From contig JBQVNP010000003.1 of the NCBI GenBank assembly GCA_052436255.1, positions 41,644-105,643 on the forward strand: 64,000 bases of DNA, written 5' to 3'. Below the pieces are notes generated by a model, which was given only the letters and a program-made list of their open reading frames with translations, ran no database searches and was not told the origin of the DNA. This document shows, one piece after another, positions 53,157 to 61,315 of this stretch (positions are counted from its first letter, which is position 1; every line of letters starts with the position of its first letter). Origin of the DNA: Pelomonas sp052436255 (lineage in GTDB: Bacteria > Pseudomonadota > Gammaproteobacteria > Burkholderiales > Burkholderiaceae_C). A program made the position numbers and the translations under genes.

Positions 53157-54488
53157 TCAGTCCTGCACCACCGCCGCCGTGCGCAGCCGCTTGTTCACCC
53201 GCAACGCCACCAGCGTGCAGACCACGCCGGACAGCAGGTAGACGCTGACCGAGGCCAGGCCGAAGCGGGCGGACAGGTACAGCGCAATGACCGGTGCAAA
53301 CGCCGCCCCGAACAGCCAGGCCATGTCGGCCGTCAGGGCCGCGCCGGTGTAGCGGAAGCGGGGCAGGAAGTTGGAGGTGACCGAGCCCGCCGATTGACCA
53401 TAGGACAGGCCCAGCAGCACGAAGCCGATCAGGATGAAGGCGGCCTGGCCCGGCTTGCCACCGTCCAGCATCCAGGGCGCAAACAGCGCGAACACGCCAA
53501 TGGCCACGGCCAGTGATCCCAGGAAGTTGCGCCGGCCGATGCGGTCGGCGATCAGGCCCGAAACCAGCATGGCCACGGCGGCAAAGGCGGCGCCCAGCAG
53601 CTCCATCTTCATGAAGTCTTCGACGTTCTCGGTGCCGAACAACACCACCCAGGAGAGCGGGAACACGGTCACCAGGTGGAAGAGGGCATAGCTGGCCAAG
53701 GCCGCGAAGGCGCCGATGACGATGTGCTGGCCTTGCGCCGACAACAGCTCGCGCAGGGGGGCCGGGTCGAGCTCCTGCTCTTCCATGCGCTTCTCGTATT
53801 CGTGCGTGACCACCAGGCGCAGCCGGGCGAACAGCGCCACCACGTTGATCGCGAACGCCGTGAAGAAGGGGAAGCGCCAGCCCCAGGACAGGAAGTCCTT
53901 GCTGTCGAGGCTGCCGTAGACATACAGGAACACGCCGGACGCGACGAAGAAGCCCAGCGGCGCGCCGAGCTGGCCCAGCATGGCGTACCAGCCGCGGCGG
54001 TCCGGCGGGGCGTTCAACGCCAGCAGCGAAGGCAGGCCGTCCCAGGAGCCGCCCAGCGCCAGGCCCTGGCCGACGCGGCACAGCGCCAGCAGCACGATGG
54101 CCGTGCTGCCGGCCTCGGCAAAGCCGGGCAGCAGGCCCATCGCGACGGTCGAGCAGCCGAGCAGGAAGAGGGCGGTGGTCAGCTTGGCGGAGCGGCCGAA
54201 GCGGCGCTGGATCTCCATGCCGACCAGGGTGCCGATCGGCCGGACGACGAATGCCAGCGCGAACACCATGAAAGCGTAGAGCGTGCCGGTCAGCGGGTCG
54301 GTGAAGGGGAAGAAGACCTGCGGAAAGACCAGCACCGCGGCGATGCCGAAGACGAAGAAGTCGAAATACTCGGAGGCCCGGCCGATGATGACGCCGACGG
54401 CGATGTCGCCGGGGGCCAGGTCCTCGTCGCTGCGGGTGGTCAGCGGTCCCGATTGAGGGGTCTGGAAGGTACTGCTTGCGCTTGCCAT
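53157..54488 (-). CDS. MHS-type MFS transporter (metabolite:H+ symporter)
   Basis: 443 residues, 12 membrane segments. The early SEYFDFFVFGIAAVLVFPQV block and the RPIGTLVGMEIQRRFGRSAKL loop are typical of the metabolite:H+ symporter subfamily, which carries dicarboxylates, betaines or aromatic acids. The substrate is unknown. The ATG at 54488 (MASASSTF) is preferred; the longer frame upstream covers the divergent promoter region and is not family-like. Divergent from cyoA across 112 bases containing two inverted repeats. Confidence 0.88.
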   Translation of the reverse strand: MASASSTFQTPQSGPLTTRSDEDLAPGDIAVGVIIGRASEYFDFFVFGIAAVLVFPQVFFPFTDPLTGTLYAFMVFALAFVVRPIGTLVGMEIQRRFGRSAKLTTALFLLGCSTVAMGLLPGFAEAGSTAIVLLALCRVGQGLALGGSWDGLPSLLALNAPPDRRGWYAMLGQLGAPLGFFVASGVFLYVYGSLDSKDFLSWGWRFPFFTAFAINVVALFARLRLVVTHEYEKRMEEQELDPAPLRELLSAQGQHIVIGAFAALASYALFHLVTVFPLSWVVLFGTENVEDFMKMELLGAAFAAVAMLVSGLIADRIGRRNFLGSLAVAIGVFALFAPWMLDGGKPGQAAFILIGFVLLGLSYGQSAGSVTSNFLPRFRYTGAALTADMAWLFGAAFAPVIALYLSARFGLASVSVYLLSGVVCTLVALRVNKRLRTAAVVQD

Positions 54489-54512
54489 GTCGGCCGTCTC
54501 CGTCTGTGCCTG

Positions 54513-54525
54513 GGACAAAATGTCC
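54513..54525. promoter_or_regulatory. Inverted repeat between MHS transporter and cyoA
   Basis: GGACA-AAA-TGTCC, a perfect 5-bp inverted repeat, 25 bases before the MHS start. Possible operator. Confidence 0.4.
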
Positions 54526-54530
54526 AATCG

Positions 54531-54548
54531 TTGATTTGGCTCAATCAA
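54531..54548. promoter_or_regulatory. Inverted repeat upstream of cyoA
   Basis: TTGATTTGGCTCAATCAA has 6-bp arms TTGATT/AATCAA with a 6-base spacer, 52 bases before the cyoA ATG. The half-sites resemble FNR halves, but the spacing is too wide for a normal FNR box. Confidence 0.45.
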
Positions 54549-54600
54549 CTTACATTCTGTCGGCGCCTGCAAGATAGTTAACCCTTGCGCGCCACTCAGG

Positions 54601-55677
54601 ATGTACCCCAACAAGTCTCTCCGCAACAGCGCCCTGGTCTTGTCAGCCAGCTTCGCTTTGTCCGGCTGCGATTGGATCGTGATGAAGCCGCACGGCGACA
54701 TCGCGCAGCAGCAGGCCCAGCTCATTGTCACGTCGACGCTGCTGATGCTGCTGATCATCGTGCCGGTGATTGCCTTGACGCTGCTGTTTGCCTGGCGCTA
54801 CCGGCAGTCCAACGCCGAGGCGACCTATGCGCCGGACTGGGACCATTCCACGCGCCTGGAACTTGTCATCTGGGGCGCACCGCTGCTGATCATCATCGCG
54901 CTCGGCGCCATCACCTGGATCAGCACCCACAAGCTTGACCCCTTCCGCCCGCTGGACCGCATCGCCGCGGACAAGCCGCTGATCCCGGGCGTCAGGCCGC
55001 TGCAGGTCTACGCCGTCTCGATGGACTGGAAGTGGCTCTTCATCTATCCCGAGCAGGGTATCGCCACCGTCAACGAGATGGCCGCGCCGGTGGACCGCCC
55101 CATTCACTTCCGCCTCACGTCGACGAGCGTGATGAACACCTTCTACGTGCCAGCGCTGGCCGGCATGATCTACACGATGCCCGGCATGGAGACGCAGCTG
55201 CATGCCGTCATCAACAAGGCCGGCGTCTATGACGGCCTGTCGGCGCACTACAGCGGCGCGGGCTTCTCGGACATGCGCTTCAAGTTCCACGGCCTGTCGA
55301 ATGAAGATTTCGCGCGCTGGGTCGAGACCAGCAAGGCCGGTGGCGCCACGCTGACGCGCGCCGACTACCTGCAGCTGGAGCTGCCGTCGGCCAGGGAGCC
55401 GGTGCGCCGCTTCGCCGAGGTGGAGCCGGGGCTCTGGGGCGCCATCGTCGACCGCTGCGTCGATGGCAACAAGATGTGCGTCAGCCAGATGATGGCCATC
55501 GACGCGGCTGGCGGCGCCGGCAAGGGCGGCCTGGCCAGCACGATGAAGAGCCCGTGGCAGGACGCCGACGGCGGCAAGCGTGAGCGCATCGTCGTCGCGG
55601 CCCTGTGCACGCCCACCAATCCGCAGGGCCTGCCCATCGAGATCGCCGCCGTCAACGGCGTTGCACCGAAGAACTGA
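54601..55677 (+). CDS. cyoA: Cytochrome bo3 ubiquinol oxidase subunit II
   Basis: 358 residues. A lipoprotein signal with lipobox ALSGC (Cys23) leads to two membrane hairpin segments (about 40-65 and 88-107) and a periplasmic cupredoxin-fold domain (VYAVSMDWKWLFIYPEQGIATVNE; NTFYVPALAGMIYTMPGMETQLH). The copper-A ligands of cytochrome c oxidases are absent, as expected of quinol oxidases. First gene of cyoABCD. The ATG at 54601 is supported by the signal peptide. Confidence 0.94.
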   Translation: MYPNKSLRNSALVLSASFALSGCDWIVMKPHGDIAQQQAQLIVTSTLLMLLIIVPVIALTLLFAWRYRQSNAEATYAPDWDHSTRLELVIWGAPLLIIIALGAITWISTHKLDPFRPLDRIAADKPLIPGVRPLQVYAVSMDWKWLFIYPEQGIATVNEMAAPVDRPIHFRLTSTSVMNTFYVPALAGMIYTMPGMETQLHAVINKAGVYDGLSAHYSGAGFSDMRFKFHGLSNEDFARWVETSKAGGATLTRADYLQLELPSAREPVRRFAEVEPGLWGAIVDRCVDGNKMCVSQMMAIDAAGGAGKGGLASTMKSPWQDADGGKRERIVVAALCTPTNPQGLPIEIAAVNGVAPKN

Positions 55678-55687
55678 GAGAAGCCCG

Positions 55688-57700
55688 ATGACCGTCTACC
55701 CAGAAGAGCTCCACCCGGTCCTGGGCCGGCTGGGCCTGCATGCCCTGCCGATCCACGAGCCCATCCTCATCGCGACCTTCATCGCCGTCGTGCTTGGCGG
55801 CCTGTTCGTCTTCGCGCTGATCAGCAAGTTCCGCCTCTGGGGCCACCTGTGGAACGACTGGATCACCAGCATCGACCACAAGAAGATCGGCATCATGTAC
55901 ATGCTGCTGGGCATCGTCATGCTGCTGCGCGGCTTTGCCGACGCCATCATGATGCGCCTGCACCAGGCCATGGCCTTCGGCGACAACGCCGGCTTCCTGC
56001 CGCCGCATCACTACGACCAGATCTTCACGGCGCATGGCGTCATCATGATCTTCTTCGTCGCGATGCCCTTCGTGACGGGCCTCATGAACTATGTCGTGCC
56101 GCTGCAGATCGGCGCGCGCGACGTGGCCTTCCCCTTCCTCAACAACTTCAGCTTCTGGATGACGGCCGGCGGCGCCATCCTGGTCATGATCTCGCTGTTC
56201 GTCGGCGAGTTCGCCAAGACCGGCTGGCTGGCCTTCCCGCCGCTGTCGGGCATCCTGGCCAGCCCTGACCCCGGGGTGGACTACTACCTGTGGTCACTGC
56301 AGATCGCCGGCATCGGCACCACGCTGTCGGGCATCAACCTGATCGCCACCATCATCAAGATGCGCGCGCCCGGCATGACCATGATGAAGATGCCCATCTT
56401 CACGTGGACCTCGCTGTGCACCAACGTGCTCATCGTCGCCAGCTTCCCGGTGCTGGCCGCCACGCTGACCCTGCTGACGGCCGACCGCTACCTCGGCACC
56501 AACTTCTTCACCAACGACCTCGGCGGCAACGCCATGCTCTACGTGAACCTGATCTGGATCTGGGGCCACCCGGAGGTCTACATCCTGATCCTGCCCATCT
56601 TCGGTATCTTCTCGGAAGTGGTGTCCACCTTCAGCCGCAAGAAGCTGTTCGGTTATGCGTCCATGGTCTATGCCACGGTCGTCATCACCATCCTGTCCTA
56701 CCTCGTCTGGCTGCACCACTTCTTCACGATGGGCTCGGGCGCCAGCGTCAACAGCTTCTTCGGCATCACGACGATGATCATCTCGATCCCGACGGGCGCC
56801 AAGATCTTCAACTGGCTGTTCACGATGTACCGCGGCCGCATCCAGTTCGAGGTGCCGATGCTGTGGACGGTGGGCTTCATGGTCACCTTCACGGTGGGCG
56901 GCATGACAGGCGTGCTGCTGGCCGTGCCGGCGGCCGACTTCGTGCTGCACAACAGCCTGTTCCTGATCGCCCACTTCCACAACGTCATCATCGGTGGCGT
57001 CGTATTCGGCATCTTCGCGGGCATCAACTACTGGTTCCCCAAGGCCTTCGGCTTCCGGCTGGACGCCTTCTGGGGCAAGGTCTCCTTCTGGTGCTGGTTC
57101 ATCGGCTTCTGGGTCGCCTTCACGCCGCTGTATGTGCTCGGCCTGATGGGTGTCACGCGCCGCGTCAGCCACTTCGACGACCCTTCGCTGCAGATCTGGT
57201 TCGTCATTGCGGCCGTGGGCGCGGGCATCATCGCGGTCGGTATTGCGGCCTTCCTGGTGCAGATCGGTGTCAGCATCCTGCGCCGCCACCAGCTGCGCGA
57301 CACCACCGGCGACATCTGGGGCGGCCGCACGCTGGAGTGGTCCACGTCCTCGCCACCGCCGGACTACAACTTCGCCTTCACGCCCATCGCCCACGAAATG
57401 GACGCCTGGCACGACATGAAGCAACGCGGCGCCGAGCGCCCGGTCAGGGGCTTCGTCGACATCCACATGCCCCGCAACACCGGCGCCGGCTTCGTCATCT
57501 CCATGCTGGCCACGGCGCTGGGCTTCGCGCTGATCTGGCATATGTGGTGGATCGCCGGCCTGACCTTCGCGGCCACCGTCATCGCCGCCATCGTCCACAC
57601 CTTCAACTACGACCGCGACTACCACATCAAGGCCGACGCCGTGACCCTCACCGAGGACGCCCGCACCCGTGCACTGGCCGCGGCCCAGCCGGCCGCCTGA
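55688..57700 (+). CDS. cyoB: Cytochrome bo3 ubiquinol oxidase subunit I
   Basis: 670 residues, about 15 membrane segments. It contains the binuclear heme-CuB site that reduces O2 and pumps protons. Ligand motifs are the low-spin heme His in IFTAHGVIMIFF, WGHPEVYILILP with the CuB His and cross-linked Tyr, the WLHHFFTMG pair, and the heme ligands in AHFHNVIIGG. It begins 10 bases after cyoA. Confidence 0.96.
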   Translation: MTVYPEELHPVLGRLGLHALPIHEPILIATFIAVVLGGLFVFALISKFRLWGHLWNDWITSIDHKKIGIMYMLLGIVMLLRGFADAIMMRLHQAMAFGDNAGFLPPHHYDQIFTAHGVIMIFFVAMPFVTGLMNYVVPLQIGARDVAFPFLNNFSFWMTAGGAILVMISLFVGEFAKTGWLAFPPLSGILASPDPGVDYYLWSLQIAGIGTTLSGINLIATIIKMRAPGMTMMKMPIFTWTSLCTNVLIVASFPVLAATLTLLTADRYLGTNFFTNDLGGNAMLYVNLIWIWGHPEVYILILPIFGIFSEVVSTFSRKKLFGYASMVYATVVITILSYLVWLHHFFTMGSGASVNSFFGITTMIISIPTGAKIFNWLFTMYRGRIQFEVPMLWTVGFMVTFTVGGMTGVLLAVPAADFVLHNSLFLIAHFHNVIIGGVVFGIFAGINYWFPKAFGFRLDAFWGKVSFWCWFIGFWVAFTPLYVLGLMGVTRRVSHFDDPSLQIWFVIAAVGAGIIAVGIAAFLVQIGVSILRRHQLRDTTGDIWGGRTLEWSTSSPPPDYNFAFTPIAHEMDAWHDMKQRGAERPVRGFVDIHMPRNTGAGFVISMLATALGFALIWHMWWIAGLTFAATVIAAIVHTFNYDRDYHIKADAVTLTEDARTRALAAAQPAA

Positions 57701-57708
57701 GCAAGACC

Positions 57709-58332
57709 ATGACTGCCACTGTTGCCACCCACGTGAACGGCGCGCCGGTCTACTACGACCACGGCGGCGCCCACCATCCGCCCAACAGCACCATGCTGGG
57801 CTTCTGGCTCTACCTGATGAGCGACTGCCTCATCTTCGCGGTGCTGTTCGCCGTCTACGCCGTGCTGGGCCGCTCCTACGCGGCTGGCCCGTCGGGCGCT
57901 GACCTGTTCGACCTGCAACTGGTGGCCATCAACACGGCCCTGCTGCTGTTCTCGTCCATCACCTACGGCTTCGCGATGATCGCGATGCAGGCGCGCAAGA
58001 AGAGCCAGGTGCTGGCCTGGCTGGCCGTCACGGGCGTGCTCGGCCTGGGCTTCCTGGCCATCGAGCTGTACGAGTTCCACCACCTCATCGCCCAGGGCGC
58101 CGGCCCGCAGCGCAGCGCCTTCCTGTCCAGCTTCTTCACGCTGGTCGGCACCCACGGCCTGCACGTCACCTTCGGCTGCATCTGGCTGGTCACGTTGATG
58201 GTGCAGGTCAACAAGCTCGGCCTCACGGCCGCCAACCGCCGCCGCCTGATGTGCCTGTCGATGTTCTGGCACTTCCTGGACGTCGTCTGGATTGGCGTCT
58301 TCACCTTCGTCTACCTGATGGGAGTGCTGTGA
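57709..58332 (+). CDS. cyoC: Cytochrome bo3 ubiquinol oxidase subunit III
   Basis: 207 residues, five membrane segments, of the CyoC/COX3 family. Conserved FWLYLMSDCLIFAVLFAVYAVL and TLVGTHGLHVTFGCIWLVTL blocks are intact. It begins 8 bases after cyoB, and its TGA shares a base with the cyoD ATG. Confidence 0.95.
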   Translation: MTATVATHVNGAPVYYDHGGAHHPPNSTMLGFWLYLMSDCLIFAVLFAVYAVLGRSYAAGPSGADLFDLQLVAINTALLLFSSITYGFAMIAMQARKKSQVLAWLAVTGVLGLGFLAIELYEFHHLIAQGAGPQRSAFLSSFFTLVGTHGLHVTFGCIWLVTLMVQVNKLGLTAANRRRLMCLSMFWHFLDVVWIGVFTFVYLMGVL

Positions 58333-58721
58333 TGGCGGCCAACCACGACCATGGTCATCACGGCGATGACCACCTCGACGGCGAAGCCGACTTCCACGTC
58401 AGCTACAAGGGCTACGCGACCGGCTTCATCCTGTCCGTCATCCTGACCGCCATTCCCTTCTGGCTCGTCATGGCCAAGGTGCTGCCCAGCCCGCAGGTGA
58501 CTGGCTTCGTCATCCTCGGCTTCGCGGCCGTGCAGATGGTCGTGCACATGGTCTATTTCCTGCACATGAACGCCAAGGTGGAGCAGGGCTGGTCCATGCT
58601 GGCGCTGCTGTTCACGGCGGCGCTGGTCGTCATCATGCTGGCGGGCTCGGTCTGGGTCATGCATCACATGAACACCAACATGATGCCGATGCCCGACCCC
58701 GCGGCGATGCGCAACATGTGA
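58332..58721 (+). CDS. cyoD: Cytochrome bo3 ubiquinol oxidase subunit IV
   Basis: 129 residues, three membrane segments, CyoD family. The N-terminus is His/Asp-rich (NHDHGHHGDDHLDGE), longer than in many homologues, and may bind metal. Overlaps cyoC by one base (TGATG) and the SURF1 gene by one base in the same way. cyoE (heme O synthase) is not in the window. Confidence 0.93.
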   Translation: MAANHDHGHHGDDHLDGEADFHVSYKGYATGFILSVILTAIPFWLVMAKVLPSPQVTGFVILGFAAVQMVVHMVYFLHMNAKVEQGWSMLALLFTAALVVIMLAGSVWVMHHMNTNMMPMPDPAAMRNM

Positions 58722-59419
58722 TGAGCCGCGCTGCCCGCATCGCGCTGATCGTTGCCACGGCGCTGTCCAGCATCGGCTTGCTCGCGCTGGCGGCGTGGCA
58801 GTGGCAGCGCCTGGGCTGGAAGCAGAACCTGATTGCCCGCGTCGAGCAGCGGTTGAATGCTGAACCTGTGGCGCCGCCGTTGGTGGCCTCCCAGGCCGAC
58901 GAATACCGCCGTGTGCGGGTGCGCGGCCGGTTCGAGCCGCGCGAGACGCTGGTGCAGGCCAACACCGAGCTGGGCGGCGGCTATTGGGTGCTCGCCCCGC
59001 TGCGGCTGGCTGACGGCCGGGCCATCCTCGTCAACCGCGGCTTCGTGCCTCCCGACCGGCGTGCGCCCGAGCAGCATGCCGCGCCTGACGGCACGGTGGA
59101 GCTGACCGGCCTGCTGCGCCTGACCGAGCCCGGCGGGGGGCCGCTGCGCAAGAACGTGCCTGCGGAAGGGCGCTGGTATTCGCGCGACGTGGCCGGCATC
59201 GCGTCCCAGCTGGGTGTGGCCGACCGCGCAGCCCCGTACTTTGTCGACGAGTCCGCCGACGCCGCCCAGCCGCAGCGGTATCCGCGGCCGGGCCTGACGG
59301 TCATCCGTTTCGCCAACAATCACGCCGTCTACGCCGCCACCTGGCTGGCGCTCGCGGCCATGGCCGCCGCAGCGGCCGGCTATCTGATGCGCGAGGAGCG
59401 CCGGGCCCACGCGCCTTGA
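58721..59419 (+). CDS. SURF1-family oxidase assembly protein
   Basis: 232 residues with the SURF1 topology: N-terminal membrane segment (about 9-28), a soluble periplasmic domain (NRGFVPPDRR and the ADGRAILVNRG core), and a C-terminal segment (about 205-225). SURF1 proteins help insert heme into heme-copper oxidase subunit I. Its one-base overlaps with cyoD and four-base overlap with the kinase gene place it inside the cyo operon, so it probably serves the bo3 oxidase rather than an aa3 enzyme. The ATG at 58721 is used. Confidence 0.87.
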   Translation: MSRAARIALIVATALSSIGLLALAAWQWQRLGWKQNLIARVEQRLNAEPVAPPLVASQADEYRRVRVRGRFEPRETLVQANTELGGGYWVLAPLRLADGRAILVNRGFVPPDRRAPEQHAAPDGTVELTGLLRLTEPGGGPLRKNVPAEGRWYSRDVAGIASQLGVADRAAPYFVDESADAAQPQRYPRPGLTVIRFANNHAVYAATWLALAAMAAAAAGYLMREERRAHAP

Positions 59420-60768
59420 AAACCATCCACCAGCCGCTCATCGCCGAGTACGGTGTCGAAGCCGGCGCCGTCGCCCCCGAGCGCCGCGCCGGCCGCGCCA
59501 ACCTGCGCCAGCTCATCGAGCTGCGTTGGCTTGCCGTGGCCGGGCAACTCGCCACCGTGCTCGTCGTGCATGCCGGCCTGGGCATCGCGCTGCCGCTGGC
59601 CGAGATGCTCAGCCTGCTCGGTGTGCTCGTCGTCTTCAACCTGTTCAGCCAGTGGCGCAACCGGCTCGCGCAACCGGTGTCGCAGGTCGAGCTGTGCATC
59701 GCCCTGCTGGTCGACGTCGGCGTGCTGACCGGCCAGCTGTATCTCGCCGGCGGCAGCGACAACCCCTTCATTTACCTCTATCTGCTGCAGGTCGCCGTCG
59801 CCTCGGTGTTGCTGCGGCCGAGCTATCTGCTGGTCATCGTGCTGAGCGCGCTGAGCGGCTTCGTGCTGTTGACGCAGTGGCACCGCCCGCTGCTGCTGGA
59901 CCCGTCAACGCCGACGACGCTGTCGCCCCACTATCTCGGCGGCCTGTTGCTGTGCTTCCTGCTCAATATCAGCCTGCTCAGCGTCTTCATCGTGCGCATC
60001 AACCGCAACCTGCGCCAGCGCGACGCCGAGCTGGCCGCCCTGCGCCAGCGCGCCGCCGAGCAGGTGCACATCGTGCGCATGGGCCTGCTGGCCAGCGGGG
60101 CGGCGCACGAGCTTGGCACGCCGCTGGCCACGCTCAGCGTCATCCTCGGCGACTGGGCCCACATGGCGCCCTTCGCCGCCGAGCCGGAGCTGCGCGAGGA
60201 GATCGAGGAGATGCAGCGCCAGATCCAGCGCTGCAAGGCCATCGTGACCGGCATCCTGATGTCCGCCGGCGAGATGCGCGGCGAGGCGCCGCAGGTCACC
60301 AGCCTGCAGGCCTTCGTCGACCGCCTGGCCGCCGACTGGCGCGCGTCGCACCCGCAGGCCGAGCTGGCTTTGCGGCGCGACAGCCTGCCCCCGGTCGAGA
60401 TCATCTCGGACACCGCCTTGCAGCAGGTCGTTGCGAACCTGCTCGACAACGCCGCCGAGGCCGCCCCGGGCGCGCGGCTGACCCTCGTCGCCGCCTGCCC
60501 CGACGCCGACACCTTGTCCCTGGGCGTGCTGGACGACGGCCCCGGCTTCAGCGCCGAGATGCTGGAGCGTTTTGGCAACCCGTATCAAAGCAGCAAGGGC
60601 CAGCCGGGCCGCGGCATGGGGCTGTTCCTGTCGGTCAATGTCGCGCGCGCGCTGGGCGGCCACCTGGAGGCGCGCAACCGGGCCGAGGGCGGCGCGGCCG
60701 TCACCCTGACACTGCCGCTGGCTTCATTGCAGCCGCGACAATCCCCGCCCGATGCCGCCCGCCGCTGA
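59416..60768 (+). CDS. regB: RegB/PrrB-type redox sensor histidine kinase
   Basis: 450 residues, six membrane segments (about 38-200). GGSDNPF at residues 112-118 matches the GGxxNPF ubiquinone-site signature of RegB. The H-box SGAAHELGTPLATL has His231, and the dimerisation helix carries Cys273 (QRCKAIVTGIL), matching the redox-active Cys of RegB. The N-box NLLDNAAEAA and G-box GRGMGLFLS are intact. The start is TTG at 59416, overlapping the SURF1 stop by 4 bases (TTGA); no nearby ATG fits. It would sense quinone-pool or oxygen status and phosphorylate the regulator encoded next. Confidence 0.9.
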   Translation: MKTIHQPLIAEYGVEAGAVAPERRAGRANLRQLIELRWLAVAGQLATVLVVHAGLGIALPLAEMLSLLGVLVVFNLFSQWRNRLAQPVSQVELCIALLVDVGVLTGQLYLAGGSDNPFIYLYLLQVAVASVLLRPSYLLVIVLSALSGFVLLTQWHRPLLLDPSTPTTLSPHYLGGLLLCFLLNISLLSVFIVRINRNLRQRDAELAALRQRAAEQVHIVRMGLLASGAAHELGTPLATLSVILGDWAHMAPFAAEPELREEIEEMQRQIQRCKAIVTGILMSAGEMRGEAPQVTSLQAFVDRLAADWRASHPQAELALRRDSLPPVEIISDTALQQVVANLLDNAAEAAPGARLTLVAACPDADTLSLGVLDDGPGFSAEMLERFGNPYQSSKGQPGRGMGLFLSVNVARALGGHLEARNRAEGGAAVTLTLPLASLQPRQSPPDAARR

Positions 60769-61315
60769 AGCGAACCGATTTCTGTTGATCGTCGAGGACG
60801 ACGACAGCTTTGCACGCACGCTGACCCGCTCCTTCGAGCGCCGTGGCTGGCGGGTCGTGCGCGCCACGGCGCTGGACGACATGAAGGCACTGCTGGACGC
60901 GCTGCCCGAGGACGAGGAACTTGGTCACGCCGTCGTCGACCTCAAGCTCGCCGGCGGTGCTTCGGGCCTGAGCTGCGTGCAATACCTGCACGGATGGGAC
61001 CCCGAGGTGCTCATCGTCGTGCTGACCGGCTACGCCAGCATCGCCACGGCCGTGGAGGCCATCAAGCTCGGCGCCTGCCACTACTTGGCCAAGCCGGCCA
61101 ACACCGATGACATCGAGGCCGCCTTCGCGCGCAGGCAGGGTGACGCCGAGGTCGAGGTGACGGAGCGCCATACCGCCTCCATCAAGACGCTGGAGTGGGA
61201 GCGCATCCACGAGGTGCTGGCCGAGACCGACTTCAACATCAGCGAGACCGCACGCCGCCTGGGCATGCACCGCCGCACGCTGGCGCGCAAGCTGGAAAAG
61301 CAGCGCATCAAGTGA
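60752..61315 (+). CDS. regA: RegA/PrrA-type response regulator
   Basis: 187 residues. The receiver domain has LLIVEDDDSF, phosphoacceptor Asp63 in AVVDLKLAGG, and Lys in YLAKPANTDD. The C-terminal Fis-type helix-turn-helix ISETARRLGMHRRTLARKLEK is the RegA/ActR/RoxR hallmark. It overlaps the kinase gene by 17 bases. It may act on cyo and other redox genes. Its stop abuts the stop of the FAD oxidoreductase gene on the other strand. Confidence 0.92.
   Translation: MPPAAEANRFLLIVEDDDSFARTLTRSFERRGWRVVRATALDDMKALLDALPEDEELGHAVVDLKLAGGASGLSCVQYLHGWDPEVLIVVLTGYASIATAVEAIKLGACHYLAKPANTDDIEAAFARRQGDAEVEVTERHTASIKTLEWERIHEVLAETDFNISETARRLGMHRRTLARKLEKQRIK

Noticed and set aside
54531..54548. FNR box upstream of cyoA
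   Set aside because: FNR sites need TTGAT-N4-ATCAA; here the half-site separation is larger, so only an inverted repeat is claimed.
56290..57708. Long frame running through cyoB ahead of cyoC
   Set aside because: Only the part from 57709 is the real cyoC; the earlier part is an out-of-frame reading of cyoB.
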